DNA of 64,000 bases from Dysgonomonas mossii DSM 22836 (GCF_000213575.1 NZ_GL892007.1:248001-312000), one strand, 5' to 3'; shown: positions 41,019 to 50,985, counted from the first letter of the stretch. A program made the numbers and translations. The notes: generated by a model from the sequence alone, not told the origin.

Positions 41019-42950
41019 ATGCAAAGTAAAAATATTGTAAAATTCTGTTTGATTGTAGTATTCATTTTGGGTTTTGGTATACAGTCAAATGCGAAAGTAA
41101 AATTACCTCGTCTGATTAGCGATGGGATGATCCTTCAAAGAGATACTCCTGTCAAAGTATGGGGCTGGGCATCACCTAGAGAATCTGTAATTGTAAAATT
41201 TCGAGGAGAAATATATAAGACAAAAGCCGACAAAAATGGAGATTGGGCAGTTATTTTACCTGCACAAAAAGCAGGGGAACCCTCCGAAATACAGATCAAT
41301 GACATCATAGTTAAAGACATTTTATTTGGAGATGTCTGGTTATGTTCTGGGCAATCTAATATGGAATTACCGATCAGACGAACACTCGATTTGTACCGTG
41401 AAGAAGTAAAAGAGATTAATAATCCAGATATAAGACTTTTCCGTATGCCAAACAATTATGCATTCGGCGAGCCTCTCATTGATTATAAAGGAGGTGAATG
41501 GAAAGATGCTTCACAGGAAAACATCATGGAATTTTCAGCCACGGCATACTTTTTTGCAAAAGAGCTGCATGACAAGTACAAAGTTCCAATAGGACTTATA
41601 AGTACTGCCATTGGAGGCACTCCTGTTGAAGCATGGATTAGTGGCGAGACTATAAAGAAATATCCTGAGCTCAATGCTGAAGCTGAAAAGTTTGCAACAG
41701 TGGGTTTTATCGAAGATACTAAAAAAAGAGAACAAAAAGAAAGACTTGAAAAATGGTCTGAAGCGAGACCAATTGACAAAGGTGCAGGAAATTGGCATAA
41801 AGAAGGTATCGATATATCGGAATGGAAAGATTATTATCTCCCGGGCTCATGGAGAGAAAAAGACATGGAAATAAATAGAAGTGTCATCTGGTTTCGCAAA
41901 GAAATTGAACTAACAAAAGATGAAGCAACCCAAGCGGCAATCTTACGCTTAGGATATATAATAGATTCGGACTCAACCTTTGTTAACGGGAAATTTGTTG
42001 GTACAACAAGTTATCAATACCCACCTCGCATCTATAATGTCCCTGAAGGTATACTTAAAGCCGGAAAAAACACGGTTGCTATACGAGTTGTTACCAATAG
42101 AGGTGGTGCATTTATGGAAGAAAAACCATATAAAATGATTCTGAGCGACAGAGCAATCGATTTGACAGGAGAATGGAAATATCGTATTGGAGTAGAAAAT
42201 CTACCTATAGAAGGTGGCTATACTTCTTATCAGGATAAACCCACCGCACTGTATAACGGCATGATTGCGCCATCAAACAACTATAAGATCAAAGGTGTAA
42301 TCTGGTATCAAGGAGAGTCCAACGTCAGCAGGGCAAAAGAATACGAAGCCTTATTTAAGGATCTGATAAACGATTGGAGAATCCAACGAAATGAATCGAA
42401 ACTACCATTTATATACGCTCAACTGCCGGAACTTAACAGAGCAAACAAATATCCATCGGAGAGTGGCATGGCAAAACTTAGAGAAGCGCAAAGAAAAGCT
42501 CTAAGTTTACCATATACAGGTATGGCTGTCACATTAGGACTCGGTGACTGGAACGATATCCACCCGCAAAACAAAAAAGGAGTAGGTCATCGTTTGGCTT
42601 TAGAAGCTCAACGTGTAGCTTATGGTGACACCTCAATTGTAAGCAGAGGCCCCCAATTGGAAAGCTTCGAGGTTAAAGGAAATAATATCGTTCTCACTTT
42701 CTCTTCTGTAGGATCAGGCTTATATTCCAATCAGGTGCTTAACGGATTCTCTATTGCAGGAGCAGATAACAGGTATGTTTGGGCTGAAGCGGCTGTACTA
42801 AACAAAAAGACAATAAAAGTATGGAGCAATCAGGTGCAACAACCTGTATCCGTACGATATGGCTGGGCTGACAATCCCGAAGGAGCCAACCTGAAGAATA
42901 AGGAAGGTCTTCCCGCATCTTCATTCCAAGTTGAATTAATTAAAAAATAA
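41019..42950 (+). CDS. Sialate-O-acetylesterase-like SGNH esterase (CE20-type)
   Basis: Secreted esterase of 643 residues with a signal peptide (about 1-25). An N-terminal beta-sandwich precedes an SGNH hydrolase core interrupted by a large inserted beta-domain (about 245-390; a jelly-roll like that of GH2 enzymes), after which the core resumes with GVIWYQGESNVS. Nucleophile S113 lies in CSGQSNMEL; the Asp/His pair is D513 and H515 in NDIHPQNK. The family is often annotated as sialate O-acetylesterase, but members with the inserted jelly-roll act on acetylated xylan or xyloglucan (CE20). In this operon, deacetylation of xylan or of acetylated xylo-oligosaccharides is the best inference. Confidence 0.86.
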   Translation: MQSKNIVKFCLIVVFILGFGIQSNAKVKLPRLISDGMILQRDTPVKVWGWASPRESVIVKFRGEIYKTKADKNGDWAVILPAQKAGEPSEIQINDIIVKDILFGDVWLCSGQSNMELPIRRTLDLYREEVKEINNPDIRLFRMPNNYAFGEPLIDYKGGEWKDASQENIMEFSATAYFFAKELHDKYKVPIGLISTAIGGTPVEAWISGETIKKYPELNAEAEKFATVGFIEDTKKREQKERLEKWSEARPIDKGAGNWHKEGIDISEWKDYYLPGSWREKDMEINRSVIWFRKEIELTKDEATQAAILRLGYIIDSDSTFVNGKFVGTTSYQYPPRIYNVPEGILKAGKNTVAIRVVTNRGGAFMEEKPYKMILSDRAIDLTGEWKYRIGVENLPIEGGYTSYQDKPTALYNGMIAPSNNYKIKGVIWYQGESNVSRAKEYEALFKDLINDWRIQRNESKLPFIYAQLPELNRANKYPSESGMAKLREAQRKALSLPYTGMAVTLGLGDWNDIHPQNKKGVGHRLALEAQRVAYGDTSIVSRGPQLESFEVKGNNIVLTFSSVGSGLYSNQVLNGFSIAGADNRYVWAEAAVLNKKTIKVWSNQVQQPVSVRYGWADNPEGANLKNKEGLPASSFQVELIKK

Positions 42951-42962
42951 ATAAAACATACA

Positions 42963-44375
42963 ATGGAATCAACATCACAAGGTAAAGCCGAATCAAAAGG
43001 ATTTTACAAATTATCAGGAATACAACGCATTGGATTCGGCTCGGGCGATTTAGCCCAAAACCTTATCTATCAGACGGTATCGATGTACCTTCTCATTTTC
43101 TACACAAATGTATTTGGCATTTCTGCTGCCGCAGCAGGGGTCATGTTTCTTATAGTGCGAATTGTAGACGTAATCTGGGATCCTATAGTCGGAGCATTTG
43201 TAGATAAACACAATCCGAAACTAGGTAAATACCGTTCTTATCTGGTACTTGGAGGCATACCCCTTACCGGCTTTGCCATCCTTTGTTTCTGGAATGGGTT
43301 TTCGGGGTCATTGCTTTATGCCTATATCACGTATGTTGGTTTATCGATGCTTTATACCCTTATAAATGTTCCTTATGGAGCGTTGAACGCCTCACTTACA
43401 CGCGATACAGACGAAATCACCAAACTTACTTCGGTACGTATGTTTATGGCAAATCTTGGGGGATTGGCGGTAGGTTATGGAATACCTATTCTTGTAAAGA
43501 TCTTCTCTTCTGACGGAAAAATTAATTCGCCGGAATCAGCGAACGCATGGTTTATCACAATGACGATTTATGCCATAGCCGGATTAGCCTTATTAATTTT
43601 CTGTTTTACTCAGACTAAAGAACGGGTAGTAATGGCTGAAAAAGAAACAGAAAATGTAAAAGTTTCGGACTTGTGGATAGAATTTAAACATAATCGTCCT
43701 CTGAGAATACTAGCTTTTTTCTTCATCACCGCTTTTGCAATGATGGCAATCGGCAATTCGGCCGGGTCGTATTATATGATTTACAACGTGCAGGCACCCG
43801 ATATGCTTCCATACTTTATGGCTTTGGGATCTATCCCTGCTTTTATCTTTATGCCGATGGTACCTGCCATCAAACGAGCAATAGGTAAAAAGCAAATGTT
43901 CTATGTATTTCTAACGGTTGCTATTATCGGTATGGGGTTGTTATATGCCATTTCGGTAATACCTGCGCTTAAGACCCAAGTCTGGCTGGTATTTATTGCC
44001 CAATTCATCAAATCGACAGGAATAATTGTTGCTACGGGCTATATGTGGGCTCTAGTTCCGGAAGTAATCTCGTATGGAGAACATACAACAGGAAAAAGAA
44101 TTTCGGGCATAGTCAATGCTTTGACAGGTATCTTCTATAAGGCAGGAATGGCCTTAGGTGGTGTTGTTCCGGGACTTGTATTGGCTTTTGTCGAATTCGA
44201 CAAAGACAACCAAGTTACACAATCAGCATTTGCCGAACAAGGTATTTTATGGCTTGTTGCTGTAATCCCTGCAATACTTCTTCTTTTGGCCATGTTCATC
44301 ATATCCCGATATGAGCTGGAAGATAATGTAATCGACAAAATAAACATGGAAATTGAAGAGAGACATTTGAAATAA
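42963..44375 (+). CDS. GPH-family sugar:cation symporter (xylo-oligosaccharide transporter)
   Basis: Inner-membrane transporter of 470 residues with about 12 hydrophobic helices and no cleaved signal. It belongs to the glycoside-pentoside-hexuronide:cation symporter family: RIGFGSGDLAQNLIYQTVSMYLL at the start, DPIVGAFVDKHNPKLGKYR between helices 2 and 3, and VPYGALNASLTRD between helices 4 and 5. It probably brings xylose oligosaccharides or glucuronoxylo-oligosaccharides into the cytoplasm, where the signal-less GH43 at 45574-46548 acts. It starts 12 bp after the CE20-like gene and ends 25 bp before GH10. A dead duplicate fragment lies at 4337-4482. Confidence 0.9.
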   Translation: MESTSQGKAESKGFYKLSGIQRIGFGSGDLAQNLIYQTVSMYLLIFYTNVFGISAAAAGVMFLIVRIVDVIWDPIVGAFVDKHNPKLGKYRSYLVLGGIPLTGFAILCFWNGFSGSLLYAYITYVGLSMLYTLINVPYGALNASLTRDTDEITKLTSVRMFMANLGGLAVGYGIPILVKIFSSDGKINSPESANAWFITMTIYAIAGLALLIFCFTQTKERVVMAEKETENVKVSDLWIEFKHNRPLRILAFFFITAFAMMAIGNSAGSYYMIYNVQAPDMLPYFMALGSIPAFIFMPMVPAIKRAIGKKQMFYVFLTVAIIGMGLLYAISVIPALKTQVWLVFIAQFIKSTGIIVATGYMWALVPEVISYGEHTTGKRISGIVNALTGIFYKAGMALGGVVPGLVLAFVEFDKDNQVTQSAFAEQGILWLVAVIPAILLLLAMFIISRYELEDNVIDKINMEIEERHLK

Positions 44376-44400
44376 AAATAACGCCATAAAACATTTTAGT

Positions 44401-45552
44401 ATGAAAAAAAACATCTATTATTTTCTCATTTCTTTATTGCTGATGACAGCATTTGCCTGTAGCGCAAAAAGTAATAAAGAAATAAAAAATGAACCGTCAC
44501 TAAAAGGAGCTCTAAAAGGAAAATTCTATATAGGTACAGCTCTTAATGTAACTCAAATACATGGAATAGATACCGCATCGATAAATATCGTGAAAAACGA
44601 ATTCGATGCCATAGTAGCAGAAAACTGTATGAAAAGCATGTTCCTACAACCAAAAGAGGGTGAGTTTTTCTTTGAAGATGCTGATAAGTTTGTAGAATTT
44701 GGAGAACAAAACAATCTTTATATCACAGGACATTGTCTGATTTGGCATTCGCAAGCTCCATCGTGGTTCTTTGTTGACAATGACGGAAAAGACGTATCTG
44801 CAGAAGTTCTTAAGCAACGCATGAAAACGCATATCATGACAGTAGTATCTCGTTATAAAGGACGTATAAAAGGTTGGGATGTGGTAAATGAAGCTATTAT
44901 GGAAGATGGATCATATCGCAAAAGCAAGTTTTATACAATTTTGGGAGAAGAGTTCATTCCTTTGGCTTTCCAATATGCTCATGAGGCTGACCCTGATGCT
45001 GAACTGTATTATAACGACTATAACGAATGGCATAAAGGCAAGCGTGAAACTATTATCAACTTGATAAAATCGTTTAAAGAAAAAAACATACGAATCGACG
45101 CTGTAGGTATGCAAGGGCATTTTGGGATGGATGGACCAAGTCTGGAGGAATATCAAGCTACCATTGATGATTATACTTCAACAGGCGTAAAGGTTATGGT
45201 TACAGAGTTAGATCTTAGTGCCCTACCCTCTCCTCGTCGAAATACAGGCGCAAACATCTCTGATATAGAAGCATATAATCAGAAAATGAATCCATATACA
45301 ACCGGACTACCAGATTCCGTTTCAGTAGCATGGACTGAACGTATGGGAAGTTTCTTTAAGCTCTTTATAGATAATAAGGAAAAAATAACCCGTGTCACCT
45401 TATGGGGTGTAAGCGATGTAGATTCATGGAAAAACGATTTTCCAATGAAAGGCCGTACCGACTATCCTTTATTGTTTGACAGACAATACAAGGCTAAACC
45501 TGTTGTTCAGGAAATTATCAAGATGGCTGGTCTTCTTGAAGAGAAAAAATAA
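44401..45552 (+). CDS. GH10 endo-1,4-beta-xylanase, lipoprotein
   Basis: Family 10 xylanase of 383 residues. The lipobox AFAC gives a lipidated C20. The barrel covers about residues 32-375; acid/base E164 is in WDVVNEAI and nucleophile E269 in MVTELDLSALPSP, the standard form. There is no CBM insertion of the kind found in surface xylanases of B. ovatus, so it is more likely a periplasmic enzyme for imported fragments. It is paralogous to 3118-4284, which has a weaker lipobox and ITEFE at the nucleophile. It lies between the transporter and the Xsa-like GH43, in the order that is repeated in the decayed copy. Confidence 0.94.
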   Translation: MKKNIYYFLISLLLMTAFACSAKSNKEIKNEPSLKGALKGKFYIGTALNVTQIHGIDTASINIVKNEFDAIVAENCMKSMFLQPKEGEFFFEDADKFVEFGEQNNLYITGHCLIWHSQAPSWFFVDNDGKDVSAEVLKQRMKTHIMTVVSRYKGRIKGWDVVNEAIMEDGSYRKSKFYTILGEEFIPLAFQYAHEADPDAELYYNDYNEWHKGKRETIINLIKSFKEKNIRIDAVGMQGHFGMDGPSLEEYQATIDDYTSTGVKVMVTELDLSALPSPRRNTGANISDIEAYNQKMNPYTTGLPDSVSVAWTERMGSFFKLFIDNKEKITRVTLWGVSDVDSWKNDFPMKGRTDYPLLFDRQYKAKPVVQEIIKMAGLLEEKK

Positions 45553-45573
45553 ACATCATTATCTAATAAAAAA

Positions 45574-46548
45574 ATGAAACAAGCACGATATTTATTTCCG
45601 AAGGATTATATGGCTGACCCATCTGCACATGTGTTCGATGGTAAGATCTATATTTATCCTTCCCACGATTGGGAAAGTGGCATTGCAGAAAATGACAACG
45701 GGGATCATTTTAATATGAAAGATTATCATGTCTTCTCTTTAGAAGATGTGGAAAACGGAGAGGTAACCGATCATGGGGTTGTTCTTTCAGTGGAAAATAT
45801 TCCCTGGTCTGGTCGTCAGCTATGGGATAGCGATACGGCTTTTAAGGACGGCAAATATTATTTATATTTCTCAATGAAAGACAAAAATGATATTTTCCGT
45901 TTGGGAGTAGCTGTTAGCGATAAACCTTACGGGCCATTTATACCACAGGATAACCCAATAAAAGGAAGTTATAGTATAGACCCTTGTGTATTTGAAGAAA
46001 ACGGACAATATTATATTTATTTTGGAGGCATCTGGGGCGGGCAGCTACAACGCTATCGCAAAAATAAAGCATTGGAGTGCGCTTCTTTTCCGGCCGACAA
46101 CGAACCCGCTTTGTGTGGAAAAGTTGCACGTCTGAGAGATGACATGCTCGAATTTGACGAAGAGCCTCGAGATGTAATTATTCTTGATGAACATGGCAAT
46201 CCATTGACGCAAGGTGACACCAATCGACGATTCTTTGAAGCATCATGGATGCATAAATATAACGGCAAATATTACTTCTCGTATTCCACAGGAGATACGC
46301 ACCTTCTATGCTATGCTATAGGTGACAATCCATACGGGCCTTTCACTTATAGTGGTGTTATACTCACTCCTGTAGTCGGCTGGACAACGCATCACAGCAT
46401 TGTCGAATACAGAGGCAAATGGTATCTTTTCCATCATGACTCCGTACCCTCGGGCGGAAAAACATGGCTTAGAAGTATGAAAGCTATCGAATTGGAATAT
46501 AACAATGACGGAACAATTAAAACAATAGAAGGGTTAGAAAGCTATTAG
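45574..46548 (+). CDS. GH43 (Xsa-like) beta-xylosidase/arabinofuranosidase, cytoplasmic
   Basis: Single-domain GH43 enzyme of 324 residues without a signal peptide, close to the Xsa bifunctional enzyme of B. ovatus. Catalytic acids are D15 in MADPSAHV, D136 in SIDPCVF and E222 in FFEASWMHKY. It probably finishes oligosaccharides imported by the transporter two genes upstream, releasing xylose (and possibly arabinose) for the pentose phosphate pathway. It starts 21 bp after GH10. A hairpin lies between it and the GH67 gene. Paralogue: 2139-3110. Confidence 0.92.
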   Translation: MKQARYLFPKDYMADPSAHVFDGKIYIYPSHDWESGIAENDNGDHFNMKDYHVFSLEDVENGEVTDHGVVLSVENIPWSGRQLWDSDTAFKDGKYYLYFSMKDKNDIFRLGVAVSDKPYGPFIPQDNPIKGSYSIDPCVFEENGQYYIYFGGIWGGQLQRYRKNKALECASFPADNEPALCGKVARLRDDMLEFDEEPRDVIILDEHGNPLTQGDTNRRFFEASWMHKYNGKYYFSYSTGDTHLLCYAIGDNPYGPFTYSGVILTPVVGWTTHHSIVEYRGKWYLFHHDSVPSGGKTWLRSMKAIELEYNNDGTIKTIEGLESY

Positions 46549-46602
46549 TTTATTTTAGGTTTAAAGGTTTTAGGTTAATTTTTTGGACTCTTAGTTTTCT
46601 GG

Positions 46603-46628
46603 CAAGGGCGAATGAATATTCGCCCTTG
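46603..46628 (+). terminator. Intra-operon hairpin before GH67 (attenuator or processing element)
   Basis: CAAGGGCGAAT (46603-46613) pairs perfectly with ATTCGCCCTTG (46618-46628) around GAAT. The tail (TATTTAAT) is only weakly T-rich, and no -7 box stands between it and the GH67 start at 46652. It could lower expression of the GH67-uxuA-reductase part or stabilise the upstream mRNA rather than end transcription fully. Confidence 0.5.
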
Positions 46629-46651
46629 TATTTAATATTAAAAGGATTAAT

Positions 46652-48682
46652 ATGACAATCAGATACATTTCGCTCTTTATTATTTTTGTTTTATCATCTC
46701 TTTTATCATGGGCAGAAGACGGGAGCCGCTTATGGCTACGCTACCCTGAAACAAAGCAAAAAGAGAAATCGATACTATCATCACATAGTAGCCCTACTAT
46801 CAATATTGCTTTGGATGAATTATCAAATCATTGGCAAGGACAGACCGTAGAGTTACAGTTAAATAAAAAACTCAAGCATCTTAAAGATGGGTATAGTATT
46901 AAGTCTAATAATCGGAAAATTACTATTTCAGCAGGTTCTGATGTCGGGCTACTATATGGATCATATTGTTTATTACGATTGCAACAAACAGGAGCAGACC
47001 TTACTACTTTAAATATAGAAGAACTGCCCTCTTATGATATACGTATCCTCAATCACTGGGATAACCTGGACGGAACTATCGAACGTGGATATGCGGGTTA
47101 TTCGTTATGGAAATGGGACGAACTGCCTAATACACTTTCACCACGATATAAAGAATATGCTCGTGCAAATGCTTCAGTAGGTATCAATGGTACTGTTTTG
47201 AATAATGTTAATGCTTCTCCCAATATTCTAAAGAAAGATTATTTGGAAAAAGTAAAAGCTTTAGCTGACATTTTTCGTCCGTATGGGCTGAAAGTTTACC
47301 TCTCTGTAAATTTCTCTTCTCCTAAGGTATTGGAAGGTCTATCCGATTCTGACCCATTAAACCCGGAGGTACAGAAGTGGTGGAAAGCCAAAGCCAAAGA
47401 GATCTATTCACTAATTCCCGACTTTGGTGGTTTTCTGGTAAAAGCTAATTCTGAAGGTCAACCCGGACCGCAAGATTACGGACGAACTCATGCCGATGGA
47501 GCAAATATGTTAGCCGATGTACTGAAGCCATACAAGGGTATAGTTATGTGGCGAGCGTTTGTATATAATCCGAGCATGGAAGACCGGGCAAAACAGGCAT
47601 ATCAGGAGTTTGTACCATTAGATGGACAATTCCGGGATAATGTCATTATTCAGATAAAGAACGGCCCTATCGATTTTCAGCCGCGTGAACCATTCAATCC
47701 GTTGTTTGGTGCACTGCGTAAGACTCCGGCAATGGTAGAATTTCAGATAACACAAGAGTATCTCGGTTTTTCTAACCACCTTGCATATCTGGCTCCTTTG
47801 TTTAAGGAAACTCTTGACAGCGATACATATTCTGATGGGCAGGGCTCTACGGTAGCCAAAATAACAGACGGAACATTACGTCCGGCTAAAACAACGGCCA
47901 TATCGGCAGTAGCTAATATAGGCGAAGATATAAACTGGTGTGGGCATCATTTTGCACAGGCAAACTGGTATGCATTCGGACGATTGGCTTGGAACCACCA
48001 ACTTTCTTCAAACCAAATAGCTGATGAATGGATAAGAATGACATTCTCCGATAATAGCAAATTTGTTGAGCTGGTAAAAAATATGATGCTAAATTCCAGG
48101 GAAACCATTGTTGACTATATGATGCCGTTGGGACTTCACCATATTTTTGCCGAAAACCATCATTACGGACCTGAACCTTGGTTGTCGGAAGCAGGTCGAG
48201 AAGACTGGACTTCTGTATACTATCACAAAGCGGATAGCATAGGGCTCGGTTTTAATCGTACAATAACGGGTAGTGATGCTGTGTCGCAGTATTTCACTCC
48301 TTTGAATAATATTTATAATGACATATCAACCTGTCCGGAGAATCTACTCATGTGGTTTCATCATGTTCCCTGGAATTATAAGATGAATGACGGTAAAACG
48401 ATGTGGGATGCTCTTTGTTATAAGTATGATTCGGGTGTACAACAAGTAAGGGAGTATCAGAAGGTTTGGGATAGAATGGAGCAATATATAGACTACAGAC
48501 GTTTCGAAGAGGTTCAATCCAAATTAAAAATTCAGGCACGAGATGCCGTATGGTGGAGAGATGCTTGTTTGTTGTACTTCCAGACATTCTCAAAAAAGCC
48601 TATCCCCTATGAGCTTGAACGTCCCATATATGAACTCGATGACCTAATGAAAATAAAACTAGATATGAAACACCATAATTAA
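46652..48682 (+). CDS. GH67 alpha-glucuronidase
   Basis: Secreted enzyme of 676 residues with a signal peptide ending near SWA (21). Family 67 removes (methyl)glucuronic acid only from the non-reducing end of xylo-oligosaccharides and so complements GH115. The catalytic acid is E268 in KANSEGQPGPQDYG; the two bases are D341 in NGPIDFQPREP and E369 in FQITQEYLG. The spacing (73 and 28 residues) equals that of E292, D365 and E393 in the Cellvibrio enzyme. It follows GH43 after a 103-bp gap with a hairpin and is 7 bp from uxuA, tying glucuronate release directly to its breakdown. Confidence 0.94.
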   Translation: MTIRYISLFIIFVLSSLLSWAEDGSRLWLRYPETKQKEKSILSSHSSPTINIALDELSNHWQGQTVELQLNKKLKHLKDGYSIKSNNRKITISAGSDVGLLYGSYCLLRLQQTGADLTTLNIEELPSYDIRILNHWDNLDGTIERGYAGYSLWKWDELPNTLSPRYKEYARANASVGINGTVLNNVNASPNILKKDYLEKVKALADIFRPYGLKVYLSVNFSSPKVLEGLSDSDPLNPEVQKWWKAKAKEIYSLIPDFGGFLVKANSEGQPGPQDYGRTHADGANMLADVLKPYKGIVMWRAFVYNPSMEDRAKQAYQEFVPLDGQFRDNVIIQIKNGPIDFQPREPFNPLFGALRKTPAMVEFQITQEYLGFSNHLAYLAPLFKETLDSDTYSDGQGSTVAKITDGTLRPAKTTAISAVANIGEDINWCGHHFAQANWYAFGRLAWNHQLSSNQIADEWIRMTFSDNSKFVELVKNMMLNSRETIVDYMMPLGLHHIFAENHHYGPEPWLSEAGREDWTSVYYHKADSIGLGFNRTITGSDAVSQYFTPLNNIYNDISTCPENLLMWFHHVPWNYKMNDGKTMWDALCYKYDSGVQQVREYQKVWDRMEQYIDYRRFEEVQSKLKIQARDAVWWRDACLLYFQTFSKKPIPYELERPIYELDDLMKIKLDMKHHN

Positions 48683-48689
48683 CTGGAAA

Positions 48690-49862
48690 ATGAAAAAGAC
48701 ATGGAGGTGGTTCGGGAAAAAAGATAAGATTACGCTGCCTATGTTAAGGCAAATCGGAGTCGAAGGAATTGTTACCGCATTGCATGATATACCGAACGGT
48801 GAAGTATGGTCGTCGGAAGCAATTAATGATCTGAATAACTATATAAAAGAAGCCGGATTGTGCTGGTCAGTTGTAGAAAGCCTGCCTGTTAGCGAAGCTA
48901 TTAAATATGGAGGAGATAATAGAGATTTATTGATAGATAATTATATTACAAGTCTTCGGAATCTTGGAGAAGCCGGTATCAAGACTGTTTGCTACAACTT
49001 TATGCCCGTTATAGACTGGATTCGCACAGATCTCATGTACCCGTGGTCTGACGGTACTTTCTCTCTTTATTTTGATAAGACACGCTTCGCTTACTTTGAT
49101 TGCATGATCCTTAAACGTGAGAGTGCAAAAGAGGATTACTCAAAAGAAGAAATGGATAAGGTCTACGAACTGGATAAGGTTATAACAGAACATGAAAAAG
49201 AACAGTTGATAGACACTATCATTGTAAAGACACAAGGTTTTATCAATGGTAATATAAAGGACGGGGATAAAAACCCTGTCGCTATTTTTAAAACACTTCT
49301 AGCATTGTACAATGGAACAGATCAAAAAGCATTAAGAGAAAACTTAAAATACTTTTTAGAGCGTATAATGCCTATCTGTGACGAATACGATATTAATATG
49401 TGTATTCATCCTGACGATCCACCATATCCGGTATTGGGTTTACCCCGTATTGTTTCTAACAGAGATGATATTGAATGGATATTAAATGCTGTTAATAACT
49501 CACATAATGGACTTACATTTTGCGCAGGATCACTCAGCTCAGGAATACACAATAATGTTCCGGAATTGGCTCGCCAATTTGTATCGCGTACACGCTTCGT
49601 ACATTTAAGAAGTACAAATATTCTTTCGGATGGCAATTTTATCGAAGCACCACATCTCGAAGGGCGGGGACATCTAATAGAATTAGCCTGTATTTTTGAA
49701 AAGGAAAATCCGTTACTCCCCATGAGAGTTGATCATGGCAGACTAATGCTCGATGATGCTGATAAAGGTTATAATCCGGGATACTCATTCTATGGACGCA
49801 TGTATGCCCTAGCACAGATGGATGGAGTGATAGAAACCATAAAAAACGAATTGAACAGATGA
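48690..49862 (+). CDS. uxuA: D-mannonate dehydratase
   Basis: Cytoplasmic enzyme of 390 residues, usual UxuA length, converting D-mannonate to 2-keto-3-deoxygluconate in hexuronate breakdown. The N-terminus MKKTWRWFGKKDKITL and the block IGVEGIVTALHDIPNGEVW are family signatures. Metal-binding candidates are in MCIHPDDPPYP, TFCAGSLSSG and RVDHGRLM. The stop overlaps the start of the next gene by 4 bp (ATGA), so the two are translationally coupled. It handles glucuronate released by GH115 and GH67 after isomerisation and reduction; a glucuronate isomerase (uxaC) is not in the window. Confidence 0.93.
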   Translation: MKKTWRWFGKKDKITLPMLRQIGVEGIVTALHDIPNGEVWSSEAINDLNNYIKEAGLCWSVVESLPVSEAIKYGGDNRDLLIDNYITSLRNLGEAGIKTVCYNFMPVIDWIRTDLMYPWSDGTFSLYFDKTRFAYFDCMILKRESAKEDYSKEEMDKVYELDKVITEHEKEQLIDTIIVKTQGFINGNIKDGDKNPVAIFKTLLALYNGTDQKALRENLKYFLERIMPICDEYDINMCIHPDDPPYPVLGLPRIVSNRDDIEWILNAVNNSHNGLTFCAGSLSSGIHNNVPELARQFVSRTRFVHLRSTNILSDGNFIEAPHLEGRGHLIELACIFEKENPLLPMRVDHGRLMLDDADKGYNPGYSFYGRMYALAQMDGVIETIKNELNR

Positions 49863-50698
49863 CAGATATTAATACAAAAATAAAAGAGAGCCTCTTTTGT
49901 ATAAAAGGAAAAGTTGCAATTGTAACAGGAGGCTACGGAGTATTAGGTGGTAGTATCTCCAGACACCTTGCAGAACAAGGCGCAAATGTTGTAATACTAG
50001 GACGTAACGAAGACAAAGGAAATGCGCTTGTTAAGGAAATTAATGACAATGGAGGTAAATCTTTATTCATCAAATGCGATGTGATGGATGAAAATCAGCT
50101 GATAGAAAGCCGAGACAAAATACTCAGCATATATGGTAAATTAGATATTCTCATCAATGCCGCAGGCGGCAATGTTCCGGGAGCAACTTTAGCTCCAGAT
50201 CAGGATTTTTATACAATGAAAACAACGGATTGGGAAAAAGTTATAAAACTCAATATGGACGGTACCGTTTTCCCAAGTCTGATATTTTCAAAAGTTATGG
50301 CCGAACAAGGAAGCGGATGTATTATAAATGTGTCTTCCATGGCTGCATATTCTGCAATAAGTCGTGTCCCTGGCTATTCGGCAGCAAAAGCAGCGATAAG
50401 CAATTTCACACAGTGGATGGCTACCGAAATGGCTCTAAAACATGGAGATAAGATCAGGGTAAATGCTATTGCTCCGGGATTTTTTATCGGAGAACAAAAT
50501 CGGGCTGTACTTATCAATCCCGATGGTTCTTTAACAGAAAGGAGTAGAAAGGTATTGGCTAAAACCCCAATGGGACGTTTTGGTGATATTACAGAACTAA
50601 ACGGAGTTGTACAGTTTCTATGTAGTGATGCAGCTAGTTTTATAACCGGAGCTGTGCTTCCTGTCGATGGCGGGTTTAGTGCTTATAGTGGCGTTTAA
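49859..50698 (+). CDS. SDR-type D-mannonate oxidoreductase (fructuronate reductase)
   Basis: Short-chain dehydrogenase of 279 residues. The nucleotide-binding motif is TGGYGVLGG (residues 23-31), the structural NAAGG motif is at 100-104, the catalytic serine is S159 or S160 in NVSSMAAYS, and the catalytic pair is Y173 and K177 in GYSAAKAA. Coupling to uxuA by a 4-bp overlap makes reduction of D-fructuronate to D-mannonate the likely role, as for the SDR-type reductase next to uxuA in Bacillus and Bacteroides; it is unrelated to the long-chain UxuB of E. coli. It ends the plus-strand cluster, followed by a terminator. Confidence 0.85.
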   Translation: MTDINTKIKESLFCIKGKVAIVTGGYGVLGGSISRHLAEQGANVVILGRNEDKGNALVKEINDNGGKSLFIKCDVMDENQLIESRDKILSIYGKLDILINAAGGNVPGATLAPDQDFYTMKTTDWEKVIKLNMDGTVFPSLIFSKVMAEQGSGCIINVSSMAAYSAISRVPGYSAAKAAISNFTQWMATEMALKHGDKIRVNAIAPGFFIGEQNRAVLINPDGSLTERSRKVLAKTPMGRFGDITELNGVVQFLCSDAASFITGAVLPVDGGFSAYSGV

Positions 50699-50787
50699 AT
50701 ATTTAGATTGTAGTACAATCATCCTTTTTGGTTTGTAATACAAAAGCAAATTATAAAACCAACTGTATAATCTTCTATAAAAGATTT

Positions 50788-50817
50788 AATCCTGCTAATG
50801 TTATTCTTGGCAGGATT
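50788..50817 (+). terminator. Terminator of the GH115-to-reductase cluster
   Basis: AATCCTGCTAA (50788-50798) pairs with TTGGCAGGATT (50807-50817), including one wobble pair, around 8 nt and is followed by ATTTATCTAT. It lies about 90 bp after the reductase stop. Confidence 0.65.
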
Positions 50818-50985
50818 ATTTATCTATATATAGGTTAGTCGAAAGAGAAAGTAACAAAGAAATATATACAATAACCTGTTACATTTGTCACCTTTGTCAC
50901 TTTTTGGGTATATCTACTTGGGGTTAAATAAATTGGCAAACTAAATTTCGAAAGATCTGTACGACTCTTATTCGATAGCAAGAAA

